Source of the DNA: Acanthococcus lagerstroemiae
Taxonomy: Eukaryota > Arthropoda > Insecta > Hemiptera > Eriococcidae
Length of the DNA: 64,000 nt
Assembly: GCA_031841125.1 (NCBI GenBank)
Contig: CM063106.1
Coordinates: 71,536,101 to 71,600,100 of the forward strand
Reading direction: 5' to 3'
The position numbers and the translations under genes were made by a program. Within the stretch, counting starts at the first letter, position 1, and each line of letters opens with the position of its first letter. The notes under the pieces are model-generated. The model did not search any database and was not told the DNA's origin. It worked only from the letters and a program-made list of their open reading frames with translations. Shown here piece by piece: positions 45,095-56,980 of the stretch.

Positions 45095-45281
45095 TAGTTA
45101 TTCTCGTCAGTCATTGTATTTTTTATTATTTTTTTAACTTTTTACTTTATCATTACTGGTAGACTGAAATACCGCATATCAGCATGCGGATTTTATCGGA
45201 ATTTACACACATGGAAAGTGTTCAGTCTAAACGGCGCGAGGGCATTCGAAAAAAAAAAAAATGAGAGTATGTAGAAAGAGC

Positions 45282-45779
45282 TTGTATTGATGGCTAGCAA
45301 AAGTAAGTCTTGCCGTGAGTGCTGAATATGTCACTGAACTAGACGGGTGTCCTGCTTGGACGATCGAGGGCGAAAAAGTGAGTTGTGAAAATAAGAAGGA
45401 GAAGAAGAATATGGTTTTGAAAATCTCACGTACTGGAAATACAGAAATGCAGGAGACAAAAGAAGTTTGTTTACGCTTGCATCGTGCTACGCAGAAAGTA
45501 GTCAAGCAGGACGATTTATATGAAAATGTATATTACAGAGGAGAGGGTCACCACAGGCGTATCCATTGGCTTTTCACGTAGGGCTGGTCACATAATGTGA
45601 AAACATAATGCCGACCAGTGTGTCTGAACTCAAAGCTGCGCTCTAGCTTTGCATTTGAAATACACGCTAATCATGTGACATCACCCCTCTCAAATGTGCT
45701 TAAGGTTTTGACGGCCAACTTACAACCCAGTAGTATGGTCAGTCTGCTTTTGGTGGAACATTAAGGTCTCTCTGCCTTG
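45282..45779. other. Non-coding region with short open frame
   Basis: An 88-codon plus-strand frame (45315-45581, starting MSAEYVTELDGCPAWTIEGE) looks mildly coding-like but matches no family that I know. It has no clear splice sites. The rest is featureless. Confidence 0.3.
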
Positions 45780-46165
45780 AATGAGAATATTTTCATTACT
45801 TTTAAGGAAGAAAATTCTTTTTCTTCTTTTTTAAAAAGGCAATAACCACGTCCCATGTCTGGAGAAGGAAAATCGAGTACCTAACCTGAAGGAAGGCGAA
45901 GCAAATCATCCCATCTGTTTGCTGAATGAAATTTTCGTTCCTTTCATTAAGAAAAGAGAAACTCTTCCCTTTTTCAAGATGGGATAAGAAAGTGGTTTTT
46001 ATACCCTTTGCTGAGAGAGACGAATTGGGTTGTTTTTCTCAAAGAAGGAGGAATTGAATTTCTTGAATGAGAAATTAGAGGAAAGTCATTTTTGTCTTTG
46101 AGGGAGAAGAGACCTATTGCTACTTTCAGGGAAGATTTAAAAAAAAAGTAATTTCCTCTCAATGA
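45780..46165 (-). repeat. TTCTT/GAAGA-rich degenerate repeat
   Basis: Alternating purine- and pyrimidine-rich stretches (aaggaagaaaattctttttc, gaaattttcgttcctttcat, tgggttgtttttctcaaagaa) recur with a loose ~65-70-bp period. The same texture is at 56100-56565 in the opposite orientation. Confidence 0.5.
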
Positions 46166-46224
46166 AAGGAACTTCTGTTTTTTGTTGTTGTTTTTTTTTA
46201 CAATTTTAAGAGTTTATTTTACTT

Positions 46225-46720
46225 TCTTCAAAACAGAAATTTGAATTTTGGAGCTCAAATTCCGGGCCAGATCAAAAATTGGATGTGACATTCATAATCA
46301 GTGACCTAAAAGATCCCTGTTTTTGCTATTTGTTTGATTTTTCAATTCGAATAAGTTCTTTTATTTCTCGGACAAAACTTGAATTTCAGGACCCAAACCG
46401 ATGTCGTATTGTCCAATAAAAAATCAACTGCAGTATTTCAAACTGGCGATCCGGGAAAGCCCTATTTTGACAAATTGCTAGAATTCTGATTAATTTTACC
46501 TTTTCAACTTGGAAATCCTGATTCTAGGGCCCAGTCTGGGGTCGGAGGAAAAATCTTATTCGATATTCAAAAACAGTGATCTAAAAATCCTGTTGCGATC
46601 GGTGTATTCCAGTTCCAGTCAGTGTTATGTTTTTTAAGGGTGAAATTTGATTTTGGGACCCAGAACAGTCCGACCAAAAATCTGATACGATATCTGGATG
46701 ATCCAGGGAACTCTACCTGT
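46225..46720 (-). repeat. ~135-bp degenerate array, inverse
   Basis: Read on the minus strand it has ggtcactgattatgaatgt, ccaatttttgatctggccc and ggtttgggtcctgaaattca, as in 8440-10130. Four units can be made out. Confidence 0.6.
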
Positions 46721-46797
46721 TTCGATAGTCTGTTTGATACCTCTACTTTTGAACATGGACATAGCAATCGGAAGAAAAGGAGGAGAGAGACGAGCAT

Positions 46798-46957
46798 GAG
46801 CGCAAATAGGGAGAGGTGGCTTGGGGGCTTAGCGCCCCAAACTTCTAAACAGCCCCCAAACATGAAAAATTACCAAAGAAAATGATGCGTAGGGTGGTGT
46901 TGCTTCATAATAAGGGGGCTGAAGTCCCCCCAAGTGCTGAGCCCTATTTGCGCTTCT
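46798..46957. mobile_element. MITE with gcgcaaatagg ends
   Basis: The left gagcgcaaatagggagaggt and cttgggggctt are mirrored by aagtccccccaagtgctgag and ccctatttgcgcttc. The ~160-bp element is non-coding. Confidence 0.7.
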
Positions 46958-49849
46958 GGAGACTAGGAAGTAGTTACTCCCGAAAGATATAGTTTACGCC
47001 CTCAGAGGGTTTCTGAATTTCTTTTTTCAACAATTACCACTTTTTATAGACCATGTGCTTGCGATGTATAACGCCTGACAGATGAATACATAGACGAGCA
47101 CATAACTCCACTAAGTCGCTTAGCTGAAGATATCTTGTATGTACATTCGTCAACCGGTGAAAATTTGTTCTTCACTATAAGGAAATATTCAACGTTTTTG
47201 TATCAAAAAATTAGAAAGTTGAATTTTAAGACCCTTTTTTCTAGAGGGGAGGGATACAGAGGGAGGTGAGATTGTTTGCTTCCGCCCTCCCAAAAAAAAA
47301 ATAAAATTCTGTTGCTTCACCTATGTTCATATTATGTCTTTAAAACCGTGCTCGATGACGAAGATCCTATATTTATATACGTCTTTAAAACCGTGCTTGA
47401 TGACGAAAATTTAATTACCTCATCACAGACGTTAGTTGTTATTCCTCCTTATCAACAAGGAGTGATTTACATTGGGGCGAAGTGAAAAAACGAAATTTTA
47501 ATTCTAATTACTCTGACCTCTCAAAAGTTGTATTTTAGCATTTATGGAAGCTGGGCAAAATATCAGTAAGAAATTCCAGTATTTTCAGTTCGCACACAAT
47601 GCTGCAAATTTGATAGGGGATGTACATGAGATATTTTCATAAAAACCACCGATTTTTTCCGGATATCTATTAGTACTTTTTTATGCCCCCAAAACCCTTT
47701 TTTTTTCGATTTTGCATAATATCTTCAACATAATATAAACAAAAAATGTGTGAGCTTTTGCACTGTGTGAGTTGCTACATCAGTTGGTAGGTGCGTGTAC
47801 TGAACATTATGCGACAGAAAAATGATAATGGAGTTGCGGAAGGCTAGTAGTCTGGTTTTACATACGCGCTCTCTCACTTAGCTTTCTGTCTCACTAAATG
47901 TGGGTGGAGTGTTACATACGTCACTTCCATTGCGTGTTTTCGTGTTCGTTTCACTTTCTCTACATTAACTACTTAGTACTTACCCATACTGAATTTGCGT
48001 GAAGCTTCGCTCCCAAAACTGATTTGAAAACTGAATTTCTTGATATATTTTGAAGTTTCTAGATTTTTTTGGTACTCAGAAAATTATGGATTTTGAAGCT
48101 GGGGACAATTTCTTCGTTCAGTATGCTGAGTATGTTATGTACGAATGAGAAATAACAAATTTATAATAATTATAATTTTGTATATAACATCTTATGTGGG
48201 CATTGAGCTCTATGTGCGAACTGAAAATATCGAAATTTCGTATTGGTACTTTACACAGTTTCTATGGACACCAAAACACAACTTTTGAGGAGGGTCAGCA
48301 TAATTTGAATCACAACATTGTTGTTTTTCATTTCACCCTAATATGCTACAATTCATACTCTTAAAACATAAATTTCTACGTAATCAGTTACAGGTCTCTC
48401 AGCTGGAATAATATCTTGAACATTTTCAACTCTGACCTCTTGGACCATTTTGTTTATGCGCATATTTAATTTTTTGAGTTAAATTCTTAACTGATGAATT
48501 TCCACGGTTGTGAGGTAAGGCACTCCTCGCCGCCCGTACGTGTAACCTCGCTATTCTGAGTCATTTGCTTAGTCTATTGAAAAAGAAAAGTCATACGATT
48601 GGTTTTCTGACGAAAATGAAGATATGGAAAACGAACGTACAGGTTCCTGCCAAATCGACAACGCTTGTCCTACATTTTCCCGAAATTTCATTGAAAATCA
48701 ACTCCTTCCGTTACAACTGGAAATCCCTCTTTTGCCTCCGAACAGTCAGTGTAGAACGAAACCGGCAGTTCGAGCGACCTGTGGTGTCTGGTTATTCGGT
48801 TAATAAGGCCATATATAAGGGCCGTACAATGCCGACATAAACGTAATTATTATTTTCGTCAATATTTGTTTATCTTTATCCAATTAGGACAGTTTGAAAA
48901 GAACCTCATTATTATGAAGTGCTCCACGCAATACGTACTTCAATGACATTCGAATCTAAAATACTCCCAGCAGACAGAATCGTATTAGTACAGCCAGGTA
49001 GAAAAATAGATGCTTAACAATTTGATTATTACGATCATAAGCCAACTGGGCTGTATTCTAGTCGACCCGCCATAAGTATGATCGCTCTTTTTTTTTATTT
49101 TTTATTTCGGCCATCGTTGATTTTAGAGTGCTCGTAGTCGGCTAGATAATTTGCGCGATTACTCGGAACTGGAGCGCTTTTCTAATGGCACATCGAAGCT
49201 GTTCATTAGCGGTCTAATTGTCGTATTATTGGCTAGCGGTCGTATACGTTTTATAATTGTGATGATTATACTATGGCCGGTGTAAGTCCAGCAGACAGAA
49301 AACGTGGGTGGTAGCCATGCGTTAGGAAATAATATTTTCAAGCGCATGATAGCTCCGAAAATTACAAAGGTCATTGCAATATAAGTATGTAGGCAGTGGG
49401 TGTCTACGGATATCACAGATCTCTCTCTAATACTGATTTGTATAATCCATAACACTGCCTGGTACCCGTGTTACCCGGAACTGAAGAGGATTTCCATGCC
49501 TTGATTGCCTAAATTGCAACCAGCCAAACACATTAATTCTTTCGCTTCCGAGCCAGGGGTATAACGAACGCGAAACGGCTTCCTCCCTTGAAAGGTTTGA
49601 CAGGCGGCTTCAGCTGGAAAATTTGAGATGTTTGAAACGTTTTTGCCTACTTTTACTACTTGAACTCGTAAAAGAAAGAAAAACTGAAAGATTTTTGCGA
49701 GGGGAGCAAACGAAATGCAGGAATTTTCAGTTAGGAAAATTTTGGTTTCTCCCGCTCCCCTAAACCATTTCCCTTCGGTACTGTTACGAGCACGGAAATT
49801 CGAAACCAAGTAGTACATGATTTGTATGCGTATCCACTATTCTGAAATA
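46958..49849. other. Non-coding region
   Basis: 47334-47411 contains a direct duplication (gtctttaaaaccgtgct(c/t)gatgacga(a)). No gene is recognised. Frames at 48565-48840 (plus) and 49471-49818 (minus) show no motif. The sequence is otherwise AT-rich and featureless. Confidence 0.35.
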
Positions 49850-50862
49850 TCACTAAGGCGGCGAATCCATGGCGTCTTATTCGTCTTCCTCTTCTTTGCA
49901 GAGTTGCGCCGAATCTGTCTCTGCTTCTATCACTGGCAGCAGTGACTTCGTTGTTATCGTCAATGTTGGTGGGATGGCGAGTGCCGGCATTGGGTGCTGT
50001 GATCGCTACCTTTGTCATTGCTACTCCATGTCCATCTTGCGGCACAATGTCTTCTTGACAAAGGCAGCTACCTGATCCCATCCCGCTTTACTCTTAGCTC
50101 TCGGGTGTAAACGGCTTAACGCCCGCATTTCGAAAGGCGACCGCCGCTTCTTCCCTCTCTCGATCCAATGCCGGATACTCGAACAGTGTGTGTGCCAGGC
50201 ATCACCATCTCGTCCTCATCCAGCGCCTAAGGAGCCCCCGCGGGCTCTCGGCTATGTCCATCCGATGCAGGTATTTGTTGAAGACACCATGGCCGCTGTT
50301 CACCTGTGTAAGATGGAAATTCATTTGGCCATGGCGTCTACCCAACAACGCGTCGAGGTTGCGTATTAGCAGATGGGTCCACTCCCCCCTTGGTACTGCG
50401 GAAAAGCCGATCTTTCCCATACGGAGCGTGGAGTGCCTAATATCCCGCTGGGCCCATAGCGCTGTTGCATCTTCCGCGTCGCACCGTATACCCTCTTCTT
50501 CTCGTTGGCAGCTAACCCCACCCGGTGGTATACCTGCTGGTACGCAAACTGCCTCCATGAAGACAGTGCGATAGGCGCTGACACACCTTAATGCAGCCTT
50601 CCATTGGACCCTTACCAGATTGGTTCTTCTGTACCCTTGGCTCTTAGTATATAAGGACCGACATGGCAACGTTCGCTAGCAGCTTACGTTTCTTCTCTGT
50701 CGGCCCTCCTAGGTTCGACATGAGTCGGCTTAATCCGGCCACGACTCTCTCCGCTTCCTGCGCTGTCCTCTTAGCGTGTCCTTGGAAGAACAGCTTCCCG
50801 TGGAACCGCATCCCGAGGTACTTCAGGGCTGTACAGGGCGCAATCATTGCTCCCTTTAATCC
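49850..50862 (-). pseudogene. R1-like LINE, C-terminal ORF2 remnant
   Basis: The minus strand encodes ALKYLGMRFHGKLFF, AERVVAGLSRLMSNLGGPTE and KRKLLANVAMSVLIY. It then has HGQMNFHLTQVNSGHGVFNK, AHTLFEYPALDRERE and finally WDQVAAFVKKTLCRKMDME before a stop at about 50020. This is the region after the reverse transcriptase in R1-clade elements, including the zinc-knuckle-like His/Cys stretch, with one Cys replaced by Tyr. At least two frameshifts are present. The 5' part (endonuclease and RT core) is missing, as in typical 5'-truncated LINEs. Confidence 0.8.
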
Positions 50863-50958
50863 CCCTCTCCCCCTCCAAAAACAAAAACAAAATACTGAAG
50901 AAGTTCAAAATTACGCATAAAAATAATTCGGAGTACACATAACGTATGAACAACTTAT

Positions 50959-51239
50959 TGTAACAAGATTTCCACCAAAAAACGCAAGAAAACATGTACT
51001 AAGAACTTTTAATGTCACACTAATACAAATGCACAAAAACAGTAGCTAGATTGCTTTAAAAACGCACAGTTTATCGCATATAAAATTAGACTATACGGCG
51101 TCGGCCAGCGGTCTTTATATATCCCGATGTTATTGGCGAAACTCCTTATCGCTTTTGTTATCTAACTTCTATTCTGCTGGTTGAAACGTGTCGATCTTTC
51201 TTCGCCTATCTCTAATGTTCGGGAGCGTTCTTCGCCACA
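50959..51239 (-). repeat. Solo Gypsy-type LTR
   Basis: On the minus strand it starts TGTGGCGAAGAACGC and ends AATCTTGTTACA. It is related to 26575-26845 over its full length (281 bp) with a TATA-like tatataaagaccgc. No internal region adjoins. Flanking bases do not give a clear target duplication. Confidence 0.8.
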
Positions 51240-51242
51240 ATA

Positions 51243-52300
51243 TTATATTTGTAATAACGACACTCTTCGCGATTTTTTAAAAGTAAAATCTTTTATTACT
51301 GATTCGAACTCTGTTTCTTGTATAATACCGTTTTCAATACTCATTAAGGCTAGATTAGCCAAACGATTAGTTGACATGCTTGTCCTCAAACAATTTTTCA
51401 TGAATTTCATTTTTGAAAACGATCGTTCGCCCGTGCTGTTTGTAGTCATTACTGTATGATAAATATTATATTCTCAACAGTATCTCACAATTTGGGAAAG
51501 TGCTCTTCAAACTGAACCAGTTTTCTTCCTCACATATTAGGTATGTGGTACCGGAAAGATTCAAATGCCTCATCGGGCTTCTTGACAAATTCTTTGAGAA
51601 GGCTGCCCAACTGTTTCAGTTCGTTACCGAGAATAGGTTCGAGATCTTCGGGGAACCATTCAACCTCTGTTTCTTCGCTTGTTCTTCCAACTCGTCTGCT
51701 CCACTTTGGCTTACAGATTCCAAATTCGCTAAGAATCTGAATCGTTCGCGAACCTTGCCGTACGCGGCTATTCGTTCATCCAAAGCGTTCAACAAATTGT
51801 TTATAGCAGGAAGAAAAGCTTCTGTGCGAAATTTGTCTCTTAGACCATGTTCGGTATCTGATGATGTTGACTCAAAGGGTTGATTACGTACATTCACACG
51901 CCTAACACGTACAGGCCTCGAGACCTGTATGATTTTGTCACAGAGACCGCTTTTCCAGCTTCTTCATAAGATTCAAATTTATCTCTTTCACCTTTTGCAC
52001 AAATGATTTCGATGACGTTACCAAGCTTAGTGCTGTATTAACATTGATGTTTGGATTTTGTAAAGATATGCTAATTCCATTGAATCTATCGAGAATATTA
52101 TACCAGAATTCTGTCAGTATAGCTGTTTCTAAACGTGTAATTTTCCTTACGACATCTTTCTCTTCAGCATCTTCTGAAATTGAGTTCAATGCTTCCAAAA
52201 TAGTAGGGTAATCATTTTGAAGTGCCTTTGTAGCTTCAGCCCTGCACGACCACCGAAGTGGTCTTCTTATTTGGATCGTACCTACCCATCAGCTTCTCTG
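51243..52300 (-). pseudogene. hAT transposase remnant (ZMYM1-like), C-terminal half
   Basis: Minus-strand pieces are RWSCRAEATKALQND, LEALNSISEDAEEKD, RRLETAI-like LETAILTEFWYNILDRFNGI, LQNPNINVNTALSLV and then GLRDKFRTEAFLPAINNLLN. They end in NSTGERSFSKMKFMKNCLRT and LANLALMSIENGI. The ERSFSKxKxxKxxLR...LALxSIE block is the hAT dimerisation region found in ZMYM1-like transposases. Several frameshifts and stops separate the pieces. Sequence up to ~52520 (minus frame 52282-52515) has no clear match. Confidence 0.75.
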
Positions 52301-52519
52301 CCAATTAATCTATTCCTGTGCACATCAACACATGCAGTTGAAAACGTGGTTCGCATCACTCTTCCGACTTTCTTCCCCCTTGTATCAACAACAAACATGA
52401 CAAATTTGTGGAGACCCGGGGCCCTGGCTAAAGGAATGGTGTTAATTGCGTTTCTTGCTTGGAGATTTGTATGAATATAGGCATTTAGGTCTGTATGTCT
52501 TATTTCATCACTCATGATT

Positions 52520-53978
52520 CGACTGAATTTCTTTGAGTCGATGTGAGAATACTAGTGGATATTGCGCACCGTGATTAGATGGGTGATCGGCATTCAGAAG
52601 TAAATCCATGTGGCCGCAATATTTGGAGGAAACACTGAGCACACCCCTTTATTGTACTAATCTGGATAAAGTTATCGACGCAGCTGCCCTGTTAATTTGA
52701 TAAACTGTGTGATTTTCCACCAGTCAGCCGACCCAATGCAATCCAACAATCCACGGCTCTCGAGCAGATTTCAGTGGCCTACAGAGTTCATCTAGCAGAC
52801 AGTGTTGTCGAAGTCTAAAACCGAAAACGAACGTACAAAATCTCCTCGCTGCACGATCGATATCGTAGAGCACCTTCTTAAAACACGGATTATCAAATCT
52901 TCGGAAATGTTCTACATTAATTACCAGTTTTCCGTATCCGACGTTCTCTTCCATAAGCCACGGAGCACAGAATCACCGGAGCAGGCCTTTCCAATATTCT
53001 AATGTATGTAAATACTACAGCGTTTCACGATTTCAAGCTGCGAGTGGGAATCCGGAGCTTCGTTCTTCATCTTCGTCGACAGGTGACCCTAAAGCCGGCG
53101 ATAAAAGAATAATGTTGGCTCTCGTCGGCGTTCTTCGAGTTCGTGAAGCGGTCGATCTTTCACCGTATCGAAGTCGGCCCGGACCGTGTGCCCGGTAGTG
53201 GCCTCTGTAGACCGCCTCTTATGGGTTCCTCGATCACGAAGCTCGTTTCAAAATTTCTTCTATAACCCCCGCAGTCCGGCTGATTTTTAACGTGTCCGAG
53301 GATACTGCAGCGCGATATCCAACATTTTAAAGTAAAACGATCTCACGTTTTACACAAAAGTGTAGGTTTTCAATCTCACACACTGGCTGTGGCTGCAGAT
53401 ATATCAACAAAGTGCACGTATGTGTAAGTTATGGTGTAGTATATGTGGTTTGCGTAACCGCGTAATCCGCGAACCGTTGCCCGCAAATGTCCCATCTACC
53501 CCCAACGACGCCGCATTTACGCCAAATAAGGCTCATTAACACCTGGCAATTCTTTATCTTGATTTATTTTCGCGCATTGCGTGTAGCCGGTGTGTTGTAC
53601 CCGTGGTCCGCGCCTCACTCTACCAAGTGTGATGTATACGCTCACTTAATAAACTATTTGCCGAGTAATGCGAAAATATTTATACTATGTATTTCGTATT
53701 GTACATACTCGGGTACTTACATCGAGTAACATCACGGCGTTAAAATGCAATTTATTTGTATTGCACTAGCTGATGCCAAAAAATTATGCAATATTTCGAA
53801 ACGGCGTTCTATGTGGCTCCGCCGAGATTCGAACTGTACTTGGAGGATGATTAACTATACCAATATAACATATGTTGAGAAAATAATTAAGTGTACGCGT
53901 TACATTGTTGGGCGTAGTGTGTACTTGACGAACGACTCTTATCCTTCGGTCTGTTAATCGGTGAAATTTCTGTTACAG
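52520..53978. other. Upstream region of host exon; no exon identified
   Basis: 53000-53330 is CpG-rich and complex and could hold a promoter or 5' non-coding exon, but no ORF with proper splice sites was found. 52724-52954 (minus) is an open frame without motif. Confidence 0.3.
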
Positions 53979-54148
53979 AGGAATGGGTCACGAAAAAGAA
54001 GGTAGAGTTGACGACGAAGAAGCAAATCGAAACGAGAGTCAAACGGCAGGTTGTCCTCGAAGATGGAAAAGTCGTCGAAGACTCCGGGCCTATAGTCACC
54101 ACCAACACCACCGAAGACACGGAGAAACAGGAGCACGAACAAACCGAG
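53979..54148 (+). CDS. Host gene internal exon (charged, uncharacterised protein)
   Basis: This is a likely internal exon. The acceptor reads tctgttacag|AG and the donor reads GAG|gtaaat. The first two bases complete a codon begun in an unseen upstream exon, and 56 codons follow without a stop. The product runs EEWVTKKK ... KKQIETRVKRQVVLEDGK ... EDSGPIVTTNTTEDTEKQEHEQTE. It is Lys/Glu/Thr-rich, has no signal peptide or membrane segment, and is clearly non-random in codon use compared with the surrounding AT-rich DNA. The exon ends on a codon boundary, which matches the phase-0 start of the exon at 63362. I believe this is a conserved arthropod protein but cannot name it or its function. No upstream exon could be identified in the window. 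Confidence 0.75.
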
Positions 54149-54289
54149 GTAAATAAATTTTAGTATAACCAGATATCCGGAAGCTTCTTTCTCTCTCAGA
54201 GCAGGAATGAGGCATGCGGGCAGCTCCCCCAAACCTCCGTCGGGGTTGGGAAATTTTAGTAGATGGATCATCGAAAGAGATTTCGAGGT

Positions 54290-54400
54290 TTTTTTGAGCC
54301 TATACAAAAAAATGTTGATACTTGGGAATTTTGAGTTGCGTCAGTTGGGAATGTAATAATTTTTGTCCCCTCTCCGAGAAAATTCTTCGCAACGTCCCTG
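54290..54400 (-). repeat. Single unit of the minisatellite family
   Basis: tgatacttgggaattttgag and tcagttgggaat match the units at 36540-36890. The adjacent ttcttcgcaacgtccc resembles that element's terminus (ttcggtacgttcc). Confidence 0.5.
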
Positions 54401-54474
54401 TCTCAGAGGCGTATATTACCCGCAAATCGAATTCCTTTTCGCTGAACGTTTTTGAATGAATAATGAATCTCATT

Positions 54475-54722
54475 GTGGATTTACATTCGAGTCGGCGACT
54501 TCAGGCCAACATGTTTTGTCAGATGCTGTTTTGACAACACAACACAGTTACAGAATGTCGACGACATCCTCATCAAACCGGCGCTTGTTGGTTCGAGGAA
54601 AAGTTGTCCGCGACATGTCTGTGATAGGTCTGCGACAAAGTTTGAAGGGAATGTAAATCCGTATTGTCGCCGACATTTAAAAGTTTGTTCGTGACATGTC
54701 GCCGACTCGAATGTAAATCCAC
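54475..54722. mobile_element. MITE with perfect 25-bp TIR
   Basis: The left end gtggatttacattcgagtcg... (54475-54499) is exactly inverted at 54698-54722. A partial internal copy (gaatgtaaatccg) lies at about 54649. It is 248 bp and non-coding. The superfamily is unclear. Confidence 0.85.
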
Positions 54723-54808
54723 CATCAGTCTGTGTTGTTCTGTACTTAAAATATCGAGCCATCAGAGAGCGCTAAGTTATGGCCTTTTCCTGATATCACA
54801 GTTTTATA

Positions 54809-55111
54809 CAGTGGCCTAGCTAGGTTTCAGTTCTTTTTTCATTGGGGGGGGGGGGAGGTCATTTCTGTGGAATTTTTAGTACCGCTGATGAATGTTGTCA
54901 ATAGTTAGAAATTTTAGGAAGATAGAGGTAATTACTCCAATACTCAATGCAGAATGACAAATCAAATGTCGAAATAAATAATATCATCACTGTCGATGAA
55001 TACTGGATGTTGTACATCATTCTTTTTTCAGAACTGCAATTCTTCAAAAGTCTTTTTCTTACCTGGGGGGGGGGGTTACCCCAAAAACCCTTATGTTCCT
55101 ACGCCACACTG
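54809..55111. mobile_element. hAT-like MITE-B, perfect 8-bp TSD
   Basis: The termini cagtggcctagctagg and cctacgccacactg flank an interior with a G-run at each end. The direct repeats gttttata at 54801-54808 and 55112-55119 are identical. The left half (tgatgaatgttgtca.tagttagaaattttaggaagat) recurs at 59489. Confidence 0.9.
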
Positions 55112-55544
55112 GTTTTATATGCACCAGTCCATCACATAAAAGAGTTGGAATTCTGATTCTAACAACTCACCACTCTCGTTCTTGGAGTCGGTGATCAAAA
55201 AAATTATGCATTCCTTAATAAAAGGGGGTTGTTATAGTAATTCGGAACAAGGCCCTTGCAGAAATTGGCAATACCACTGAACACGGTTACCAATCAGGTA
55301 TTCGCTGATAGGCATGAAGTAGAAATTGTAGGTACTTGATATTATGAAGTAACACGCTTATGAACTTTTCGGAGAATTCAGCAGGTTCTGGATATGATAG
55401 ATTTACACTTCATCAGGATTAGTCTTACATATCAGGCTTCATGCCATCAAGTTAATCATAGAAGACAGAGAAGGGTGGAGTACAAATCGACACGTTCTCA
55501 GGGAGGATAATCGTAAAGGATTGTACCGGGTGGCCGGTGAATGC

Positions 55545-56080
55545 CCCCCTATTGAATATCTTAGGAACAAAGTGTATCAATGCGCTGCAAACAAGTTTCT
55601 TTGTTTGATAAGATCTGGGATCTTCTATCGTTAAAAAATTTTCTCCCTATAAAATAGATTGGGGCGTGCGCCTATAACGTTAAATAGTATCAAAATATAG
55701 ATACTTTTGGTTGCCAATTACGAATATCGCATCAGATTTTCGATTCGCATCGATTTGGGCCCCAAAGTTAACTTTTCTTCTTCTGAGAGGCCAGGTCAAC
55801 TTTTCAGAAAAGATTGAATAAGATATGAAGATAGGAGAATTCTGAGCTGCTGATTATGATCATTGCAATCGATTTTTAATTCAACCCTGATATGGACCTC
55901 AAACTCAGATTTTTCTTCTTCTGAGGGGGAAAATGGATTTTACTGAAAAAATTGAAGAGGATATCGAAATAAGGGTAATTTTGGTTGCAGATTTCAAAAA
56001 TTCAGTAAAATTTTAGATCCCATTCCGATTTGGGCCTCAATTCGACCTTCCTCCCCTCCTAAGGGGCTTTAACGTTGCCA
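55545..56080 (+). repeat. ~135-bp degenerate array
   Basis: Units contain gcatcagattttcgattcg, gatttgggcccc, ttcttcttctgaga(g)g and aaaaattgaagagga at ~130-145-bp spacing, as in 8440-10130. Confidence 0.6.
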
Positions 56081-56099
56081 AATCAGAAGTGGACTAGTT

Positions 56100-56565
56100 C
56101 TCTTCCTTGAGGAAAAACCATATTCATCCCCTTTTAAAAAAGGAGAAAAAATCATCTTATCTCTTTCGTGAATAAGAAAAACTTCGTTCTTCTCAAAAGG
56201 AATAAAGTTATTCTCATTTAAGAAGTACAAGTGATTTCTTTCCCTCTCTCGAGAATAGAAACCGATTTTTAATTTTTAAATTTTTTGTTCTTTCACGTAG
56301 ACACAAGTTTCTTGATGAATGTAAAGAAAAGAAGGACTATATTCCATTTTTGGAGAGAAGAACCCCTGTTCATTCTTTTGAAAAAGGAGAAAGAATTTAT
56401 CCCTTCTCTTTCCTACGTATGAAATTTTCGCTCTTCCTTAAAAGGAACAAGGTTATTTTCATTAAGAAAGAGAAGGTATTTCTCCTCTTTCCTCAAGAAA
56501 AGGAACAAATTTCTTATTTTTGGATTTTTTCTCCTTTCTGTGAGAACGAAATGAATTTCTGTTCT
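56100..56565 (+). repeat. TTCTT/GAAGA-rich degenerate repeat
   Basis: Units such as tcgttcttctcaaaaggaat, aaagttattctcatttaaga and tcttccttaaaaggaacaag recur every ~65-70 bp. It follows the 135-bp block directly, the mirror of the 45.8-46.7 kb locus. Confidence 0.5.
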
Positions 56566-56569
56566 TGAA

Positions 56570-56780
56570 CTTTTTGTTGAGACTCTGTCAAATTCATCAA
56601 GACTCCTTCTTTTCATTAAGAAAAAATCATGTTTTAAGACTGTAAGACTCGCCCTTCAAAACTGTAAAGACCTGTAAAAATTCCATTAACAATTTCTGTA
56701 AGTTAAATTTTTACCAGTCTTACACTTTTGAATAGTTTTCAGAAAATGTTGACAAAGTCTTAATGAGCTTTGGACCATAA
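56570..56780. repeat. GACTC-rich degenerate repeat
   Basis: gagactctgtc, caagactcctt, taagactcgcc and caaagtctta recur at short spacing. Confidence 0.45.
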
Positions 56781-56794
56781 TTTGATGGAATGTT

Positions 56795-56980
56795 CAGTTT
56801 CCTGATTTTCGTTGTATCAACCCCTCTCCATGACGCCGTGTCTCGGAAACACCAATAATATCCCACTTAATTTTGATGAAGGCTTGCTCAAGCTCGACCA
56901 TTCTATCTTCGTTGGCTAGGCCCCTACAATTATAATTTAGAATTTTGAGGCCGAAAGTATTCTTTTTTGATTTTTTATAA
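56795..56980 (-). pseudogene. RTE-like LINE ORF2 start (endonuclease)
   Basis: The minus strand reads LKILNYNCRGLANEDRMVEL, then FIKIKWDIIGVSETRRHGEG and LIQRKSGN before a stop. NxNCRGL and (D/E)IIGxSETRR are hallmarks of the APE endonuclease N-terminus in RTE-type LINEs. The fragment ends at about 56795, so the rest of ORF2 is missing. Confidence 0.8.

Larger units (their letters stand above)
43665..45281. mobile_element. Fold-back element with long inverted arms and hairpin units
   Basis: The outer arms 43665-43826 and 45117-45281 are inverted copies (tttagactgaacactt, ccgcatgc, gcggtatttcagtctaccag). After removing an insertion at ~43827-44046 on the left and the pogo MITE at 44650-45094 on the right, the inner arms align as well (gactgacgagaataac, cttatgtagtgataat, gggttcttcaacc). 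The interior consists of more ~175-bp hairpin units. This layout recalls Foldback/Galileo-type elements, but no coding sequence is present. Confidence 0.65.

Noticed and set aside
50951..51246. Target-site duplication around the solo LTR
   Set aside because: The bases just outside the two LTR ends do not match convincingly.
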